A stretch of 45,180 nt of DNA from Methylobacterium oxalidis (GTDB lineage: Bacteria > Pseudomonadota > Alphaproteobacteria > Rhizobiales > Beijerinckiaceae): contig NZ_BJZU01000099.1 in assembly GCF_007992195.1 (NCBI RefSeq), positions 1-45,180 on the forward strand, given 5' to 3'. The notes beneath the pieces are model-generated. The model saw only the letters and a program-made list of their open reading frames with translations. It was not told the origin of the DNA and did not search any database. The stretch's first letter is position 1. Every line of letters starts with the position of its first letter. Of the stretch, positions 8,053 to 17,279 are shown piece after piece. Made by a program: the position numbers and the translations under genes.

Positions 8053-9050
8053 GCGGCGAGCGTCCCGAACGGCCAGGCGAGGACGCGCTCATCGCGCGCT
8101 ACTTCGCGCCGCTCGCGGGAGAGGGCGCCGACGGACTGCGCGACGACGCCGCGAGCCTGACCCCGCGGCCGGGCCACGACCTCGTCCTCACCGCCGACGC
8201 CATCGTGGCCGGCATCCACTACTTTCCCGACGACCCGGCCGGCTCGATCGCCCGCAAGGCCCTCGGCGTGAACCTGTCGGACATCGCCGCCAAGGGGGCG
8301 GCGCCGCGGGCCTACCTGCTGACCCTCGGCCTGGCCGCAGACTGGACCGAGACGTGGCTCTCGGCGTTCAGCGCCGGGCTCGCCGAGGCGGCCGCCGCCT
8401 TCGGCTGCCCGCTGCTGGGCGGCGACACGGTCCGGACGGCGGGGGCGGCGTTCATCAACGTGACGGCGATCGGCGAAGTGCCGGCTGGCAGCATGGTCCG
8501 GCGCCGGACGGCGCGGGTCGGCGACCGGATCTGCGTCTCGGGCACGATCGGGGACGCGGCCCTCGGCCTTGCCCTGCGCCTCGCGCCCGAGGCGCCGTGG
8601 GCCGCCGCGCTCGACACCGAAACCCGGCAGCACCTGCGCGACCGCTACCTGCACCCGCGCCCGCGCCTCGCGCTGGCCCCGCTCCTGCGCCGCCACGCCA
8701 GCGCCGCCATGGACGTCTCGGACGGGCTCGCGGGCGATCTCGCCAAGATGACGGGCGGCGTCGGCCGCGCCGAGGTCGCGATCGCCGACGTTCCCCTGTC
8801 GGCGGCAGCCCGGCAGGTGATCGCGGATGAGCCCGCGCTCCTCGACACCGCGCTCACCGGCGGGGACGATTACGAGATCCTCTGCACGGTGCCGCCGGCG
8901 GAGGTGGAGGCGTTCGCCGCGGCGGCCGCGGCGGCCGGCGTGCCCGTGACCGCGATCGGGACGGTGCTCGGCGGGGACGGGGCGCCGCTCTTCGTGACGG
9001 AGGCCGGCGCTTCCCGCAGCTTCGCCGCGGGCTCCTACGCGCATTTCTGA
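8049..9050 (+). CDS. thiL: Thiamine-phosphate kinase
   Basis: A 333-residue ATP-dependent kinase that converts thiamine monophosphate to the pyrophosphate cofactor. The AIRS-fold motifs are present: DDAASL for metal binding at the N-terminus, TADAIVAGIHY, NLSDIAAKGA and GGDTVRT. Later come the MDVSDGLAGDL segment and the GGDDYEILCTVP segment. The start is GTG 8049 in a GTGA overlap with nusB. This is the last gene of the coupled run; the next gene is on the opposite strand. Confidence 0.95.
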   Translation: MSGERPERPGEDALIARYFAPLAGEGADGLRDDAASLTPRPGHDLVLTADAIVAGIHYFPDDPAGSIARKALGVNLSDIAAKGAAPRAYLLTLGLAADWTETWLSAFSAGLAEAAAAFGCPLLGGDTVRTAGAAFINVTAIGEVPAGSMVRRRTARVGDRICVSGTIGDAALGLALRLAPEAPWAAALDTETRQHLRDRYLHPRPRLALAPLLRRHASAAMDVSDGLAGDLAKMTGGVGRAEVAIADVPLSAAARQVIADEPALLDTALTGGDDYEILCTVPPAEVEAFAAAAAAAGVPVTAIGTVLGGDGAPLFVTEAGASRSFAAGSYAHF

Positions 9051-9066
9051 TCGGCGCCGGCGCCCC

Positions 9067-9366
9067 TCAGCCGGACGACCTCTGCGGCGGCAGCCCCTGA
9101 GGCTTGAGCCCGAGTTGCGCCCGCACGTCGTCCATCAGCTCGGCGGAGACGACCGGCATCCACAGGGCGAGGTCGGTCGGTGAGACGCGCTCCGTGGTCG
9201 ATGCGGAGCGCGGATCGGGCGTCGCGAACGAGCGCTGAAGCAAGGCGAGCAGATCCTCGCGGATATCTTCGGGCTGGTCGCTGATGCGTTCGGCGAGAAG
9301 AAACTGCACCGCCTTCGTCAGGGTCTCGATCGTGGCGGCCAGCCGCGCGACCTGATCGCTGCTCAT
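9067..9366 (-). CDS. Small hypothetical protein, convergent to thiL
   Basis: A 99-residue soluble protein with no recognised domain. It looks genuine because the ATG at 9366 is preceded by a purine-rich GGGGGAAGGG and the sequence is balanced, with two predicted helices (TIETLTKAVQFLLAERI and PEDIREDLLALLQRSFA). It ends 16 bases from the thiL stop, tail to tail. No signal peptide or metal motif is visible. Function unknown. Confidence 0.6.
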   Translation of the reverse strand: MSSDQVARLAATIETLTKAVQFLLAERISDQPEDIREDLLALLQRSFATPDPRSASTTERVSPTDLALWMPVVSAELMDDVRAQLGLKPQGLPPQRSSG

Positions 9367-9705
9367 CCCTTCCCCCGGCGCCTGTGCAACCGTTGATTAC
9401 CATCGTGCGGTCGCGCCGCAATCGGTATTCCGGACGGTGCCGGACGGGCGCGACCCGGCGGCCCGCCGGATCGCGGTGATCTGTCCGCTGGGGAGCCGAG
9501 GCATACTGGATACTGTATAATTATTGCAGTGCAACAATATACGGTGTTCGAAACGGTACGCGGTGTTTGCGCTGGGGCGCGAAGTTTGGCAATCAGAGCA
9601 CGCGCTTCCGGGGAGGAGTGCGACCCGAGCGCCACGTCCCATGGCCGTCACGGCCGAGCTCGGCGAATAAGCCAACGCCAAGCACCATAACCCAAGGACG
9701 GATGA
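9367..9705. promoter_or_regulatory. AT-rich regulatory gap before hppA with a perfect TATAAT
   Basis: This 339-base gap has no convincing gene. Its centre (about 9503-9545) is sharply AT-rich against GC-rich flanks and contains TATAAT at 9516-9521. Immediately after it is an 11-base palindrome, TTGCA-G-TGCAA, at 9524-9534. No good -35 hexamer lies 16-18 bases upstream of the TATAAT. If used, the hppA leader would be about 175 bases long. The palindrome overlaps the expected transcription start, where an operator would act (inference). Confidence 0.4.
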
Positions 9706-11853
9706 ATGACCGCATTGCTGCTGATCATCCTGGGCGGGCTCTGCGCCGTCGCCTACGGAATCGTCACGATCAACGACGTGATGAAGCGAGACGCCGGGAC
9801 ACAGCGCATGCAGGAGATCGCGGGGGCGATCGCCGAGGGTGCGCAGGCCTACCTCCGGCGCCAGTACACCACCATCGGGATCGTCGGCATCATCCTGTTC
9901 GCGGCGCTCGCCTACTTCCTCGGGATCAAGGTGGCGATCGGCTTCCTCATCGGCGCCGTGCTCTCCGGCATGGCCGGCTTCATCGGCATGAACGTGTCAG
10001 TGCGGGCCAACGTGCGGACCGCGCAGGCCGCCTCCACCTCCCTCGGCGGCGGCCTTGAGGTCGCCTTCAAGTCGGGTGCCGTCACCGGCATGCTGGTGGC
10101 CGGCCTCGCCCTGCTCGGGGTGGCGATCTACTACGCCTATCTCACCCGCTTCGCCGGGCTCCAGCCCGCGAGCCGCGAGGTCATCGACGCGATGGTGGCG
10201 CTCGGCTTCGGCGCCTCGCTCATCTCGATCTTCGCGCGCCTCGGCGGCGGCATCTTCACGAAGGGAGCGGATGTCGGCGGCGACCTCGTCGGCAAGGTCG
10301 AGGCCGGTATCCCGGAGGATGATCCGCGCAACCCCGCCACCATCGCCGACAACGTCGGCGACAACGTCGGCGACTGCGCCGGCATGGCCGCCGACCTGTT
10401 CGAGACCTACGCGGTCACCGTGGTCGCCACCATGGTGCTGTCCGCGATCTTCTTCGCGGGGCAGACCGACGTCGGCGGGCGGAACGTGCTCGAGGCGATG
10501 ATGATCTACCCGCTGGCCATCGGCTCGGCCTGCATCCTCACCTCCATCGCCGGCACCTTCGCGGTGCGCCTCGGGGCGAACCAGTCGATCATGGGTGCCC
10601 TCTACAAGGGCCTGATCGCGGCCGGCGTCCTCTCGGTCGGGGCCATCGCCGCCGTCAACTACGCACTCTTCGGCGGCTTCGCCACGGAGTTCCGGACCAA
10701 TGGCGGCCAGAGCTTCACCTCGGGCGGCCTCCTCGGCTGCGCGGTGATCGGTCTCGCCATCACGGCGCTCATCGTCGTCATCACCGAGTACTACACCGGC
10801 ACCAACTATCGCCCGGTCAAGTCGATCGCCGATTCGTCGGTCACGGGCCACGGCACCAACGTGATCCAGGGCCTCGCGATCTCGCTGGAATCGACGGCGC
10901 TGCCGGCCATCGTGATCGTCGCCGGCATCATCGCCACCTACGCGCTGGCGGGTCTGTTCGGCATCGCCGTCGCGGTGACGGCCATGCTGGCGCTCGCCGG
11001 CTTCATCGTGGCCCTCGACGCCTTCGGGCCGGTCACCGACAATGCCGGCGGCATCGCCGAGATGGCGGGCCTGCCCTCCGAGGTCCGCAAGTCCACGGAC
11101 GCGCTCGACGCGGTCGGCAATACCACGAAGGCGGTCACCAAGGGTTACGCCATCGGCTCGGCCGGCCTCGGCGCCCTGGTCCTGTTCGCGGCCTACACCT
11201 CGGACCTGAATTACTTCATCGCCAACGCGAGCCCGACACAGTACCGCTTCTTCCAGGGCGTCACCGTCGATTTCTCACTCTCGAACCCGTACGTGGTCGT
11301 GGGCCTCCTCCTCGGCGGCCTCATCCCGTACCTGTTCGGCGGCATCGCCATGACGGCGGTCGGGCGCGCCGCGAGCGCCGTCGTCGAGGAGGTCCGCCGT
11401 CAGTTCCGCGAGAAGCCCGGCATCATGGAGGGGCGCGACCGGCCCGATTACGGCCGTGCCGTCGACATGCTGACCCGCGCCGCCATCAAGGAGATGGTGG
11501 TTCCCTCGCTCCTCCCGGTACTCTCGCCGATCGTGCTGTTCTTCGTGATCCAGGCGATCGCCGGCAAGAGCCAAGCCTTCGCCACGGTGGGCGCGATGCT
11601 GCTCGGCGTGATCATCACCGGCCTCTACGTGGCGATCTCGATGACCTCGGGCGGCGGCGCCTGGGACAACGCCAAGAAGTTCATCGAGGACGGGCACCAC
11701 GGCGGCAAGGGGTCCGAGGCCCACAAGGCGGCGGTGACGGGCGACACGGTCGGCGATCCCTACAAGGACACCGCGGGCCCCGCCGTGAACCCGGCGATCA
11801 AGATCACCAACATCATCGCCCTGCTGCTGCTCGCCGTCCTCGCTCACAGCTGA
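9706..11853 (+). CDS. hppA: K+-independent proton-translocating membrane pyrophosphatase
   Basis: A 715-residue integral membrane enzyme with about 16 membrane segments that pumps H+ while hydrolysing pyrophosphate. The pyrophosphate site motifs GGGIFTKGADVGGDLVGK and DDPRNPATIADNVGDNVGDC are intact, as is the C-terminal DTVGDPYKDTAGPA. The subclass-deciding segment reads GNTTKAVTKG: Lys where K+-dependent enzymes have Ala, so this is the K+-independent type. The ATG at 9706 follows AAGGACGG; an ATG at 9702 is out of frame. Such pumps recover energy from biosynthetic pyrophosphate. Confidence 0.96.
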   Translation: MTALLLIILGGLCAVAYGIVTINDVMKRDAGTQRMQEIAGAIAEGAQAYLRRQYTTIGIVGIILFAALAYFLGIKVAIGFLIGAVLSGMAGFIGMNVSVRANVRTAQAASTSLGGGLEVAFKSGAVTGMLVAGLALLGVAIYYAYLTRFAGLQPASREVIDAMVALGFGASLISIFARLGGGIFTKGADVGGDLVGKVEAGIPEDDPRNPATIADNVGDNVGDCAGMAADLFETYAVTVVATMVLSAIFFAGQTDVGGRNVLEAMMIYPLAIGSACILTSIAGTFAVRLGANQSIMGALYKGLIAAGVLSVGAIAAVNYALFGGFATEFRTNGGQSFTSGGLLGCAVIGLAITALIVVITEYYTGTNYRPVKSIADSSVTGHGTNVIQGLAISLESTALPAIVIVAGIIATYALAGLFGIAVAVTAMLALAGFIVALDAFGPVTDNAGGIAEMAGLPSEVRKSTDALDAVGNTTKAVTKGYAIGSAGLGALVLFAAYTSDLNYFIANASPTQYRFFQGVTVDFSLSNPYVVVGLLLGGLIPYLFGGIAMTAVGRAASAVVEEVRRQFREKPGIMEGRDRPDYGRAVDMLTRAAIKEMVVPSLLPVLSPIVLFFVIQAIAGKSQAFATVGAMLLGVIITGLYVAISMTSGGGAWDNAKKFIEDGHHGGKGSEAHKAAVTGDTVGDPYKDTAGPAVNPAIKITNIIALLLLAVLAHS

Positions 11854-11874
11854 GCGATCGCAGAGGTTCGAAGT

Positions 11875-11901
11875 CCGCGCCCGCACCCCGTGCGGGCGCG
11901 G
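11875..11901 (+). terminator. hppA terminator hairpin
   Basis: A perfect 12-bp stem (CCGCGCCCGCAC and its complement) with a 3-base loop, 21 bases past the hppA stop, followed by GCTTGTCTC. The very GC-rich stem and short loop fit an intrinsic terminator with a weak T-tail. Confidence 0.65.
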
Positions 11902-12061
11902 GCTTGTCTCGGGCTGCAGCGATCCGCGTGTGCGCCCGCGCACCGTGGCCGCCCTGGCGCGCGGCGCCGAGGCGCCCACGTAAGGGCCCGTCGGGCGGCC
12001 ACCGCCCGCGGATGATCGGCCCGCAGCACGTCGCGGGCCCAGCCCTTCCACGAGAGACCTG

Positions 12062-13153
12062 ATGCCCTCACTGTTCGATCCGATCCGCCTCGGCGCCATC
12101 GAGGCGCCGAACCGCATCCTCATGGCTCCGCTGACCCGCGGCCGCGCCACCCGCGCGCACGTGCCGACGCCGATCATGGCCGAGTACTACGCGCAGCGCG
12201 CCGGTGCCGGTCTCATCATCTCGGAGGCGACCGGCATCAGCCAGGAGGGCCTCGGCTGGCCCTACGCCCCCGGTCTGTGGTCGGACGAGCAGGTCGAGGC
12301 GTGGAAGCCCGTCGTGAAGGCGGCGCACGCCGCCGGCGGGCGCATCGTCGCGCAGCTCTGGCACATGGGCCGGATCGTCCATCCGGACTTCCTCGGCGAC
12401 GAGCAGCCGGTCTCGGCCTCGGCCACGACGGCGCCGGACGCGGCCCACACCTACGAGGGCAAGAAGCCCTACGCCGAGGCGCGCCCGCTGCGGCTCGACG
12501 AGATCCCGCGCCTCCTCGCGGATTACGAGAACGCCACCCGCAACGCTCTCAAGGCGGGCTTCGACGGCGTGCAGATCCATGCCGCGAACGGCTACCTGAT
12601 CGACCAGTTCCTGCGCGACGGGTCGAACTTCCGCGACGACGCCTATGGCGGTTCCGTCGAGAACCGCATCCGCCTGCTCACGGAGGTGACCCAGGCCGTG
12701 GCGGGGGTCGCCGGCACGGACCGCACGGGCGTGCGCCTCTCGCCGAACGGCGCGATCCAGGGCGTCGACGATTCGAACCCGGAGGCGCTGTTCGGCGCGG
12801 CCGCCGCGGCGCTGGGGCAGATCGGCATCGCCTTCCTGGAGCTGCGCGAGCCGGGTCCGAACGGCACCTTCGGGACGGCGAACCGCCCGCCCGTGGCGCC
12901 CACGATCAAGCGCGCCTTCGGCGGCCCGCTCGTGCTCAACTCCGATTACGACGGGCGCGCGGCCCAGGCCGCCCTCGACGCGGGCGTCGCCGACGCGGTC
13001 GCCTTCGGCCGCACCTTCCTGGCCAATCCCGACCTGCCGCGCCGGATCGCCGAGGACGCCCCGCTGAACAAGGACGTCGCGAAGACCTGGTACTCGCAGG
13101 GTCCCGAGGGCTACATCGACTACCCCACCCTTTCGGACGCGAAGGCCGCCTGA
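12062..13153 (+). CDS. Old Yellow Enzyme family alkene reductase (NemA-like)
   Basis: A 363-residue FMN flavoprotein of the Old Yellow Enzyme family that reduces activated C=C bonds, such as N-ethylmaleimide or enals, with NAD(P)H. It is a TIM barrel opening with LFDPIRLGAIEAPNRILMAPLTR. The substrate-binding pair His173/Asn176 sits in IHAANGYLIDQFLRDGSN with Tyr178, and the C-terminal FMN-phosphate segment is AVAFGRTFLANPDLPRRI. Length and start match NemA/XenA-class enzymes. It stands alone between two unrelated genes; a role in electrophile detoxification is inferred from the family. Confidence 0.92.
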   Translation: MPSLFDPIRLGAIEAPNRILMAPLTRGRATRAHVPTPIMAEYYAQRAGAGLIISEATGISQEGLGWPYAPGLWSDEQVEAWKPVVKAAHAAGGRIVAQLWHMGRIVHPDFLGDEQPVSASATTAPDAAHTYEGKKPYAEARPLRLDEIPRLLADYENATRNALKAGFDGVQIHAANGYLIDQFLRDGSNFRDDAYGGSVENRIRLLTEVTQAVAGVAGTDRTGVRLSPNGAIQGVDDSNPEALFGAAAAALGQIGIAFLELREPGPNGTFGTANRPPVAPTIKRAFGGPLVLNSDYDGRAAQAALDAGVADAVAFGRTFLANPDLPRRIAEDAPLNKDVAKTWYSQGPEGYIDYPTLSDAKAA

Positions 13154-13324
13154 GGCCACAGGGGCCCCGCTGGGCGCGGCCTCCGTCCGCGGGCAAGCGA
13201 AGCCGTGGATATCTCGGGACAGGGCCGCTCGACGGTCCTGTCCGTCACGTCGCCGGCGCGGTGCGTCCTTCCTTGGGAGCGGCTTCCACCCTATGTCTCC
13301 CTGCGTGGGAAAGGATTCGCGCAC

Positions 13325-15223
13325 GTGACGTCCGAGCGACCGGACGATTCCGCCGGCTCGGCCTCGGTCGAGGCCGCGCGCCTCGCGGAACTGCGCGCGC
13401 TGCACATCCTCGACAGCGGGCAGGAGGCCGCCTACGACGACCTCATCCAGATCGCGGCGCGGATCTGCGACGCGCCGATGGCGCTCGTCAGCTTCGTCGA
13501 CGAGGCGCGGCAATGGTTCAAGGCCGAGCTCGGCCTCGGCTGCTGCGAGACCAGCCTCGACCGCTCGATCTGCGCCCACGCGATCCGGGAGAAGGAGCTG
13601 CTGGTGGTGCCGGACCTGACGGCGGACCGGCGCACGCGCGAGAACCCGCTGGTCGTCGACGATCCGCACATCCGCTTCTACGCAGGCGCGGTGATCCGCG
13701 GCCCCTCGGGCCTGCCGCTCGGCAGCCTGTGCGTCATCGACCACGAGCCTCGCCCGCAGGGTCTCACGTCGGCGCAGGCCGAGACGCTCTGCGCCCTCGC
13801 GCGCCAGATCTCCGCGCTCCTCGCCTTCCGGCAGACGCTCGACACGGTGTCGGCCCGCGAGACGGAGCTCGAGGCCAGCGAGCGGCGATTCCGGGTGATG
13901 ACTTCGGCGATGCCGCAGATGGTCTGGACCACGCTTCCGGACGGGTTCCACGACTATTACAACGACCGCTGGTACGAGTTCACCGGCGTGCCCTACGGTT
14001 CGACGGACGGCGCGGGCTGGAACGGCGTGTTCCACCCGGACGACCAGGAGAAGGCGTGGTCGCGCTGGCGCCACTCGCTGGCGACGGGCGAGCCCTACGA
14101 GATCGAGTACCGGCTCCGCCACCATTCCGGCGCCTACCGCTGGACCCTCGGCCGCGCCATGCCGATCCGCGACGCCGAGGGGCGCATCGAGCGATGGTTC
14201 GGCACCTGCACGGACATCGACGACCTGAAGCGCGTCGAGAGCGAGGCGCGCAAGCTCGCCGCCGTGGTCGAGACCTCCAAGGACTTCATCGGCGTCACGG
14301 ACCGCGAAGGCCGGATCGTCCATCTCAACGAGGCCGCGCTGCAACTCGTCGGCCTCCCCGACCTCGACGCAGCCCGCCGGACCGAGATCCCCGACTACTT
14401 CATGCCGGCGAGCGCGCGCATCCTCGACGATGTGGTGCTGCCGGCGGTGCGCCGCTCGGGCTGGTGGGAGGGCGAGCTCGCCTTCCGGCATTTCGGGACG
14501 GGCGAGGCGATCGCCGTCCTCTACAACATCTTCCCGGTCCGCGATGCGGACGGAAACGAGGTCGGCTACGCGACGGTGACCCGCGACCTGCGCGAGCGCA
14601 AGCGCGCCGAGGAGGCCCGGGACCTGCTGATCCGCGAGCTCTCCCACCGCATCAAGAATATCTTCGCGGTGGTCGGCGGCATCGCGGCGCTGACAGCACG
14701 AAGCGATCCGCAGGCCAAGCCCTTCGTCGAGGCCTTCCGGGAGCGCCTCGGGGCCCTGGCGCAGGCCCACGAGTACGTGCGCCCGCACTCGCCGGAGAGC
14801 GCGCCGACCGTCGAGGGCCAGACGCTCCTCGGCCTCATGCGGTTGATCATGGCGGCCTACGAGCAGGAGGGCCGCGAGCGCGTGGTCATCAGCGGAGACG
14901 ACGTGCCGGTCGGCGAGCGGTCCGCGACCGCGCTCGCGCTGATCATGCACGAGCAGGCGACAAACGCGGTGAAGTACGGCGGCCTCTCCACCGAGGCCGG
15001 AATGGTCTCGCTCACCGGCCGCATCGAGGGCGACACCTACCACCTGACCTGGGCGGAGGCCGGCGGCCCGGCAATCGCCCACTCGCCGACCCGGCGCGGG
15101 TTCGGCACGGTGCTCGCCGAGCGCAGCGTCGCGGGCCAGCTCGACGGCAGCCTGGAGCACGAATGGGCTCCCGACGGCCTGGTCATGCGCCTGCGCGTCC
15201 CCGTCGCGAACCTGCGCCACTGA
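13325..15223 (+). CDS. GAF-PAS-PAS sensor histidine kinase of the HWE family
   Basis: A 632-residue soluble sensor kinase without membrane segments. A GAF domain spans about residues 15-175 and two PAS/PAC domains span about 185-305 and 310-430, the first with the WTLGRAMPIRDAEGRIERW fold end. The HWE core has the phospho-acceptor His441 in ELSHRIKNIF, the N-box HEQATNAVKYGGLS and the diagnostic TWAEAGGP. I chose GTG 13325, preceded by GGGAAAGG, because the frame upstream to 13205 reads like non-coding sequence. HWE kinases in alphaproteobacteria often sense light, redox or general stress. No response regulator is adjacent, so the partner is unknown. Confidence 0.88.
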   Translation: MTSERPDDSAGSASVEAARLAELRALHILDSGQEAAYDDLIQIAARICDAPMALVSFVDEARQWFKAELGLGCCETSLDRSICAHAIREKELLVVPDLTADRRTRENPLVVDDPHIRFYAGAVIRGPSGLPLGSLCVIDHEPRPQGLTSAQAETLCALARQISALLAFRQTLDTVSARETELEASERRFRVMTSAMPQMVWTTLPDGFHDYYNDRWYEFTGVPYGSTDGAGWNGVFHPDDQEKAWSRWRHSLATGEPYEIEYRLRHHSGAYRWTLGRAMPIRDAEGRIERWFGTCTDIDDLKRVESEARKLAAVVETSKDFIGVTDREGRIVHLNEAALQLVGLPDLDAARRTEIPDYFMPASARILDDVVLPAVRRSGWWEGELAFRHFGTGEAIAVLYNIFPVRDADGNEVGYATVTRDLRERKRAEEARDLLIRELSHRIKNIFAVVGGIAALTARSDPQAKPFVEAFRERLGALAQAHEYVRPHSPESAPTVEGQTLLGLMRLIMAAYEQEGRERVVISGDDVPVGERSATALALIMHEQATNAVKYGGLSTEAGMVSLTGRIEGDTYHLTWAEAGGPAIAHSPTRRGFGTVLAERSVAGQLDGSLEHEWAPDGLVMRLRVPVANLRH

Positions 15224-15257
15224 GGCGCGGCGCGATTCCTCCCGACCCGGCACCGTG

Positions 15258-15923
15258 ATGACCTTCGAGCGCCCGCCCGCGCCCTACCGCCTCGTCGTCC
15301 TCGATTTCGACGGAACGCTCGCCGACAGCTTTCCGTGGTTCTGCTCCGTCATCAACGGCGTCGCGGACCGCTACGGCTTCCGCCGCATCGACGAAGAGGA
15401 GGTCGAGTCCCTGCGCGCGCTCGGGGCCCGCGAGATCGTTAAGCGCCTCGGCGTGCCGCTGTGGAAGCTGCCGGCGATCTCCCGGCACATGCACGATCTG
15501 GCGAGCCGCGACATCGGCGCGATGCGCCTGTTCCCAGGCGTGCCCGAGGCGATGACCGCCCTGGCGCGCCGCGGCACCGGCCTCGCGGTGCTGAGCTCGA
15601 ACACCGAGGCGAATGTCCGCAGCGTCCTCGGGCCGGACCTCGCCGGCCTCGTGGGCGCCTACGCCTGCGGCGCCTCGCTGTTCGGGAAGGCGCGCCGGCT
15701 CTCGGCGCTGATCCGCCGCTGCGGCGCGGCGCCGGCGGAGGTTCTGAGCGTCGGCGACGAGATCCGCGATGCCGAGGCTGCCCGCGCCGCCGGTTGCGCC
15801 TTCGGCGCGGTCGGCTGGGGCTACACGCGGGCGGACGCGCTCGCGAGGCTAGGCCCGGACCACCACTTCGCGGAGCCCGCCGAGATCGCCGGGCTTTTCG
15901 CGGATCTCGCCGGGTCGGCCTGA
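15258..15923 (+). CDS. HAD-family hydrolase, phosphoglycolate-phosphatase-like
   Basis: A 221-residue HAD phosphatase. Motif I is DFDGTLADS (Asp nucleophile), motif II is the LSSN serine, motif III is the Lys in FGKARRL and motif IV is SVGDEIRDAEAARAAG. The cap domain lies between about residues 20 and 85. This layout is that of Gph and related phosphatases; the substrate cannot be named from sequence. A GTG at 15255 immediately precedes the ATG at 15258; either could start. It follows the kinase gene by 34 bases on the same strand. Confidence 0.85.
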   Translation: MTFERPPAPYRLVVLDFDGTLADSFPWFCSVINGVADRYGFRRIDEEEVESLRALGAREIVKRLGVPLWKLPAISRHMHDLASRDIGAMRLFPGVPEAMTALARRGTGLAVLSSNTEANVRSVLGPDLAGLVGAYACGASLFGKARRLSALIRRCGAAPAEVLSVGDEIRDAEAARAAGCAFGAVGWGYTRADALARLGPDHHFAEPAEIAGLFADLAGSA

Positions 15924-15927
15924 GGCG

Positions 15928-17232
15928 TCAGGCCGACTCGTCCCGCAGGATGTGATAGAGCAGGATGGCGGCGGCGGTGGCCGTGCCGATGCCGCCGAGC
16001 CGGAAGTCGCCGAGGCTCACCGTGAAGTCGCCCGCGCCCAGAACCAGGGCGGTGCCCACCGTGAGCAGTACACGCGGCTTCGAGAAATCGACCCGGTTCT
16101 CCACGAAGATCCGTCCCGCCGCGGCCGTGATGAGCCCGAACACCACCACCGACAGGCCGCCGATCACGGGGCCCGGTATCGTCTGGATCAGGGCGCCGAA
16201 CTTCGGCGACAGCCCGAACAGGATCGCCATGAGCCCCGCCGCGGCGAAGACCAGGGTCGAGTAGATCCGCGTAACCGCCATCACGCCCATGTTCTCGGCG
16301 TAGGTCGTGACACCGGTGCCGCCGAAGGCGCCCGACAGCATCGTGGCGAGGCCGTCGCCGAGGAAGGCCCGGCCGATATAGGGATCGAGGTTGCGCCCGG
16401 TCATCGCGCCGATGGCCTTCACGTGGCCGAGGTTCTCCGCGACGAGGACCACGGCGACCGGCGCGATCAGCCAGATCGCGGCCGCCTCGAAGACGGGCGT
16501 CTCGAAGCGGGGCAGGCCGAACCAGGGCGCGTCCGTGACCCGCGCGAGGTCGAGGGGCTTCGCGAGCCCGAGACCGTTCGCCAGCAGCGCGTAGAGGAGC
16601 TCGGCCGCCAACGCCGCGACAAGCAGGGGGATCCGCCGGGCGCTCCCCGGCAGGTACGAGGCCGCGAGGACGACCGCCGCGATGGTGAAGAGGCCGACGC
16701 CGACATCGAGGCCGCTGCCCGAGATGCCCTTCACGCCGATCGGCGCGAGGTTGAGGCCGATCGCGCCGACGATCGCGCCCGTCACCGCAGCCGGCATCAG
16801 GCGACCGATCCAGGCGTGCCCCGCGACCATCACCGCCACGCCGATGAGCGCGTAGAGGGCGCCCGCCGCGACGATCCCGCCGAGCGCCACCGCGAGATTG
16901 GGGTTCGGGCCGCAGCCGCCGTAGCCGGTCGCGGCAATCACGACCGCGATGAAGGCGAAGCTCGACCCGAGGTAGCTCGGCACCCGGCCGCCGACCACGA
17001 CGAAGAACAGGAGCGTCGCCACGCCGGAGAACAGGGCGACGAGGGCGGGGTCGAACCCCATCAGCGTCGGCGCTGGCACCGTGGCGCCGAACATCGCCAC
17101 CACGTGCTGGAGGGCGAGCGCGAGCAGCTGGCCGAGGGGCGGGCGCTCGTCGGGCCCGATCAGGCCGCCCTGGCTCAGACGCCAGCGCGGGAAACCGAGC
17201 CGGCCCTCCCGCACGGGCTCCTCGGGGATCAT
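15928..17232 (-). CDS. NCS2-family uracil/pyrimidine permease (UraA/RutG-like)
   Basis: A 434-residue inner-membrane nucleobase:cation symporter with about 14 hydrophobic segments. The substrate-binding stretches typical of UraA-type carriers are visible: VAENLGHVKAIGAMTGRNL in helix 8 with Glu, and GAFGGTGVTTYAENMGVMAVTR in helix 10. The opening LLALALQHVVAMFGATV is the conserved QH-containing helix 1. Both uracil (UraA) and RutG-like substrates remain possible, as no rut genes are nearby. It converges on the HAD gene with a 4-base gap. Confidence 0.88.
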   Translation of the reverse strand: MIPEEPVREGRLGFPRWRLSQGGLIGPDERPPLGQLLALALQHVVAMFGATVPAPTLMGFDPALVALFSGVATLLFFVVVGGRVPSYLGSSFAFIAVVIAATGYGGCGPNPNLAVALGGIVAAGALYALIGVAVMVAGHAWIGRLMPAAVTGAIVGAIGLNLAPIGVKGISGSGLDVGVGLFTIAAVVLAASYLPGSARRIPLLVAALAAELLYALLANGLGLAKPLDLARVTDAPWFGLPRFETPVFEAAAIWLIAPVAVVLVAENLGHVKAIGAMTGRNLDPYIGRAFLGDGLATMLSGAFGGTGVTTYAENMGVMAVTRIYSTLVFAAAGLMAILFGLSPKFGALIQTIPGPVIGGLSVVVFGLITAAAGRIFVENRVDFSKPRVLLTVGTALVLGAGDFTVSLGDFRLGGIGTATAAAILLYHILRDESA

Positions 17233-17279
17233 CGGGGGCGCGCGGGCGGAGGCGGCGCCCGGAGGCGCCGCGGGTTCCG

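Noticed and set aside
9397..9681. A 94-codon minus-strand frame in the hppA upstream gap
   Set aside because: It covers the AT-rich promoter patch, has no ribosome site and reads as Ser/Arg-rich noise.
12068..15258. Long open frames on both strands across the Old Yellow Enzyme and kinase genes
   Set aside because: They run through two unrelated genes and their intergenic region, and their translations are Arg/Ala/Gly-rich without any motif.
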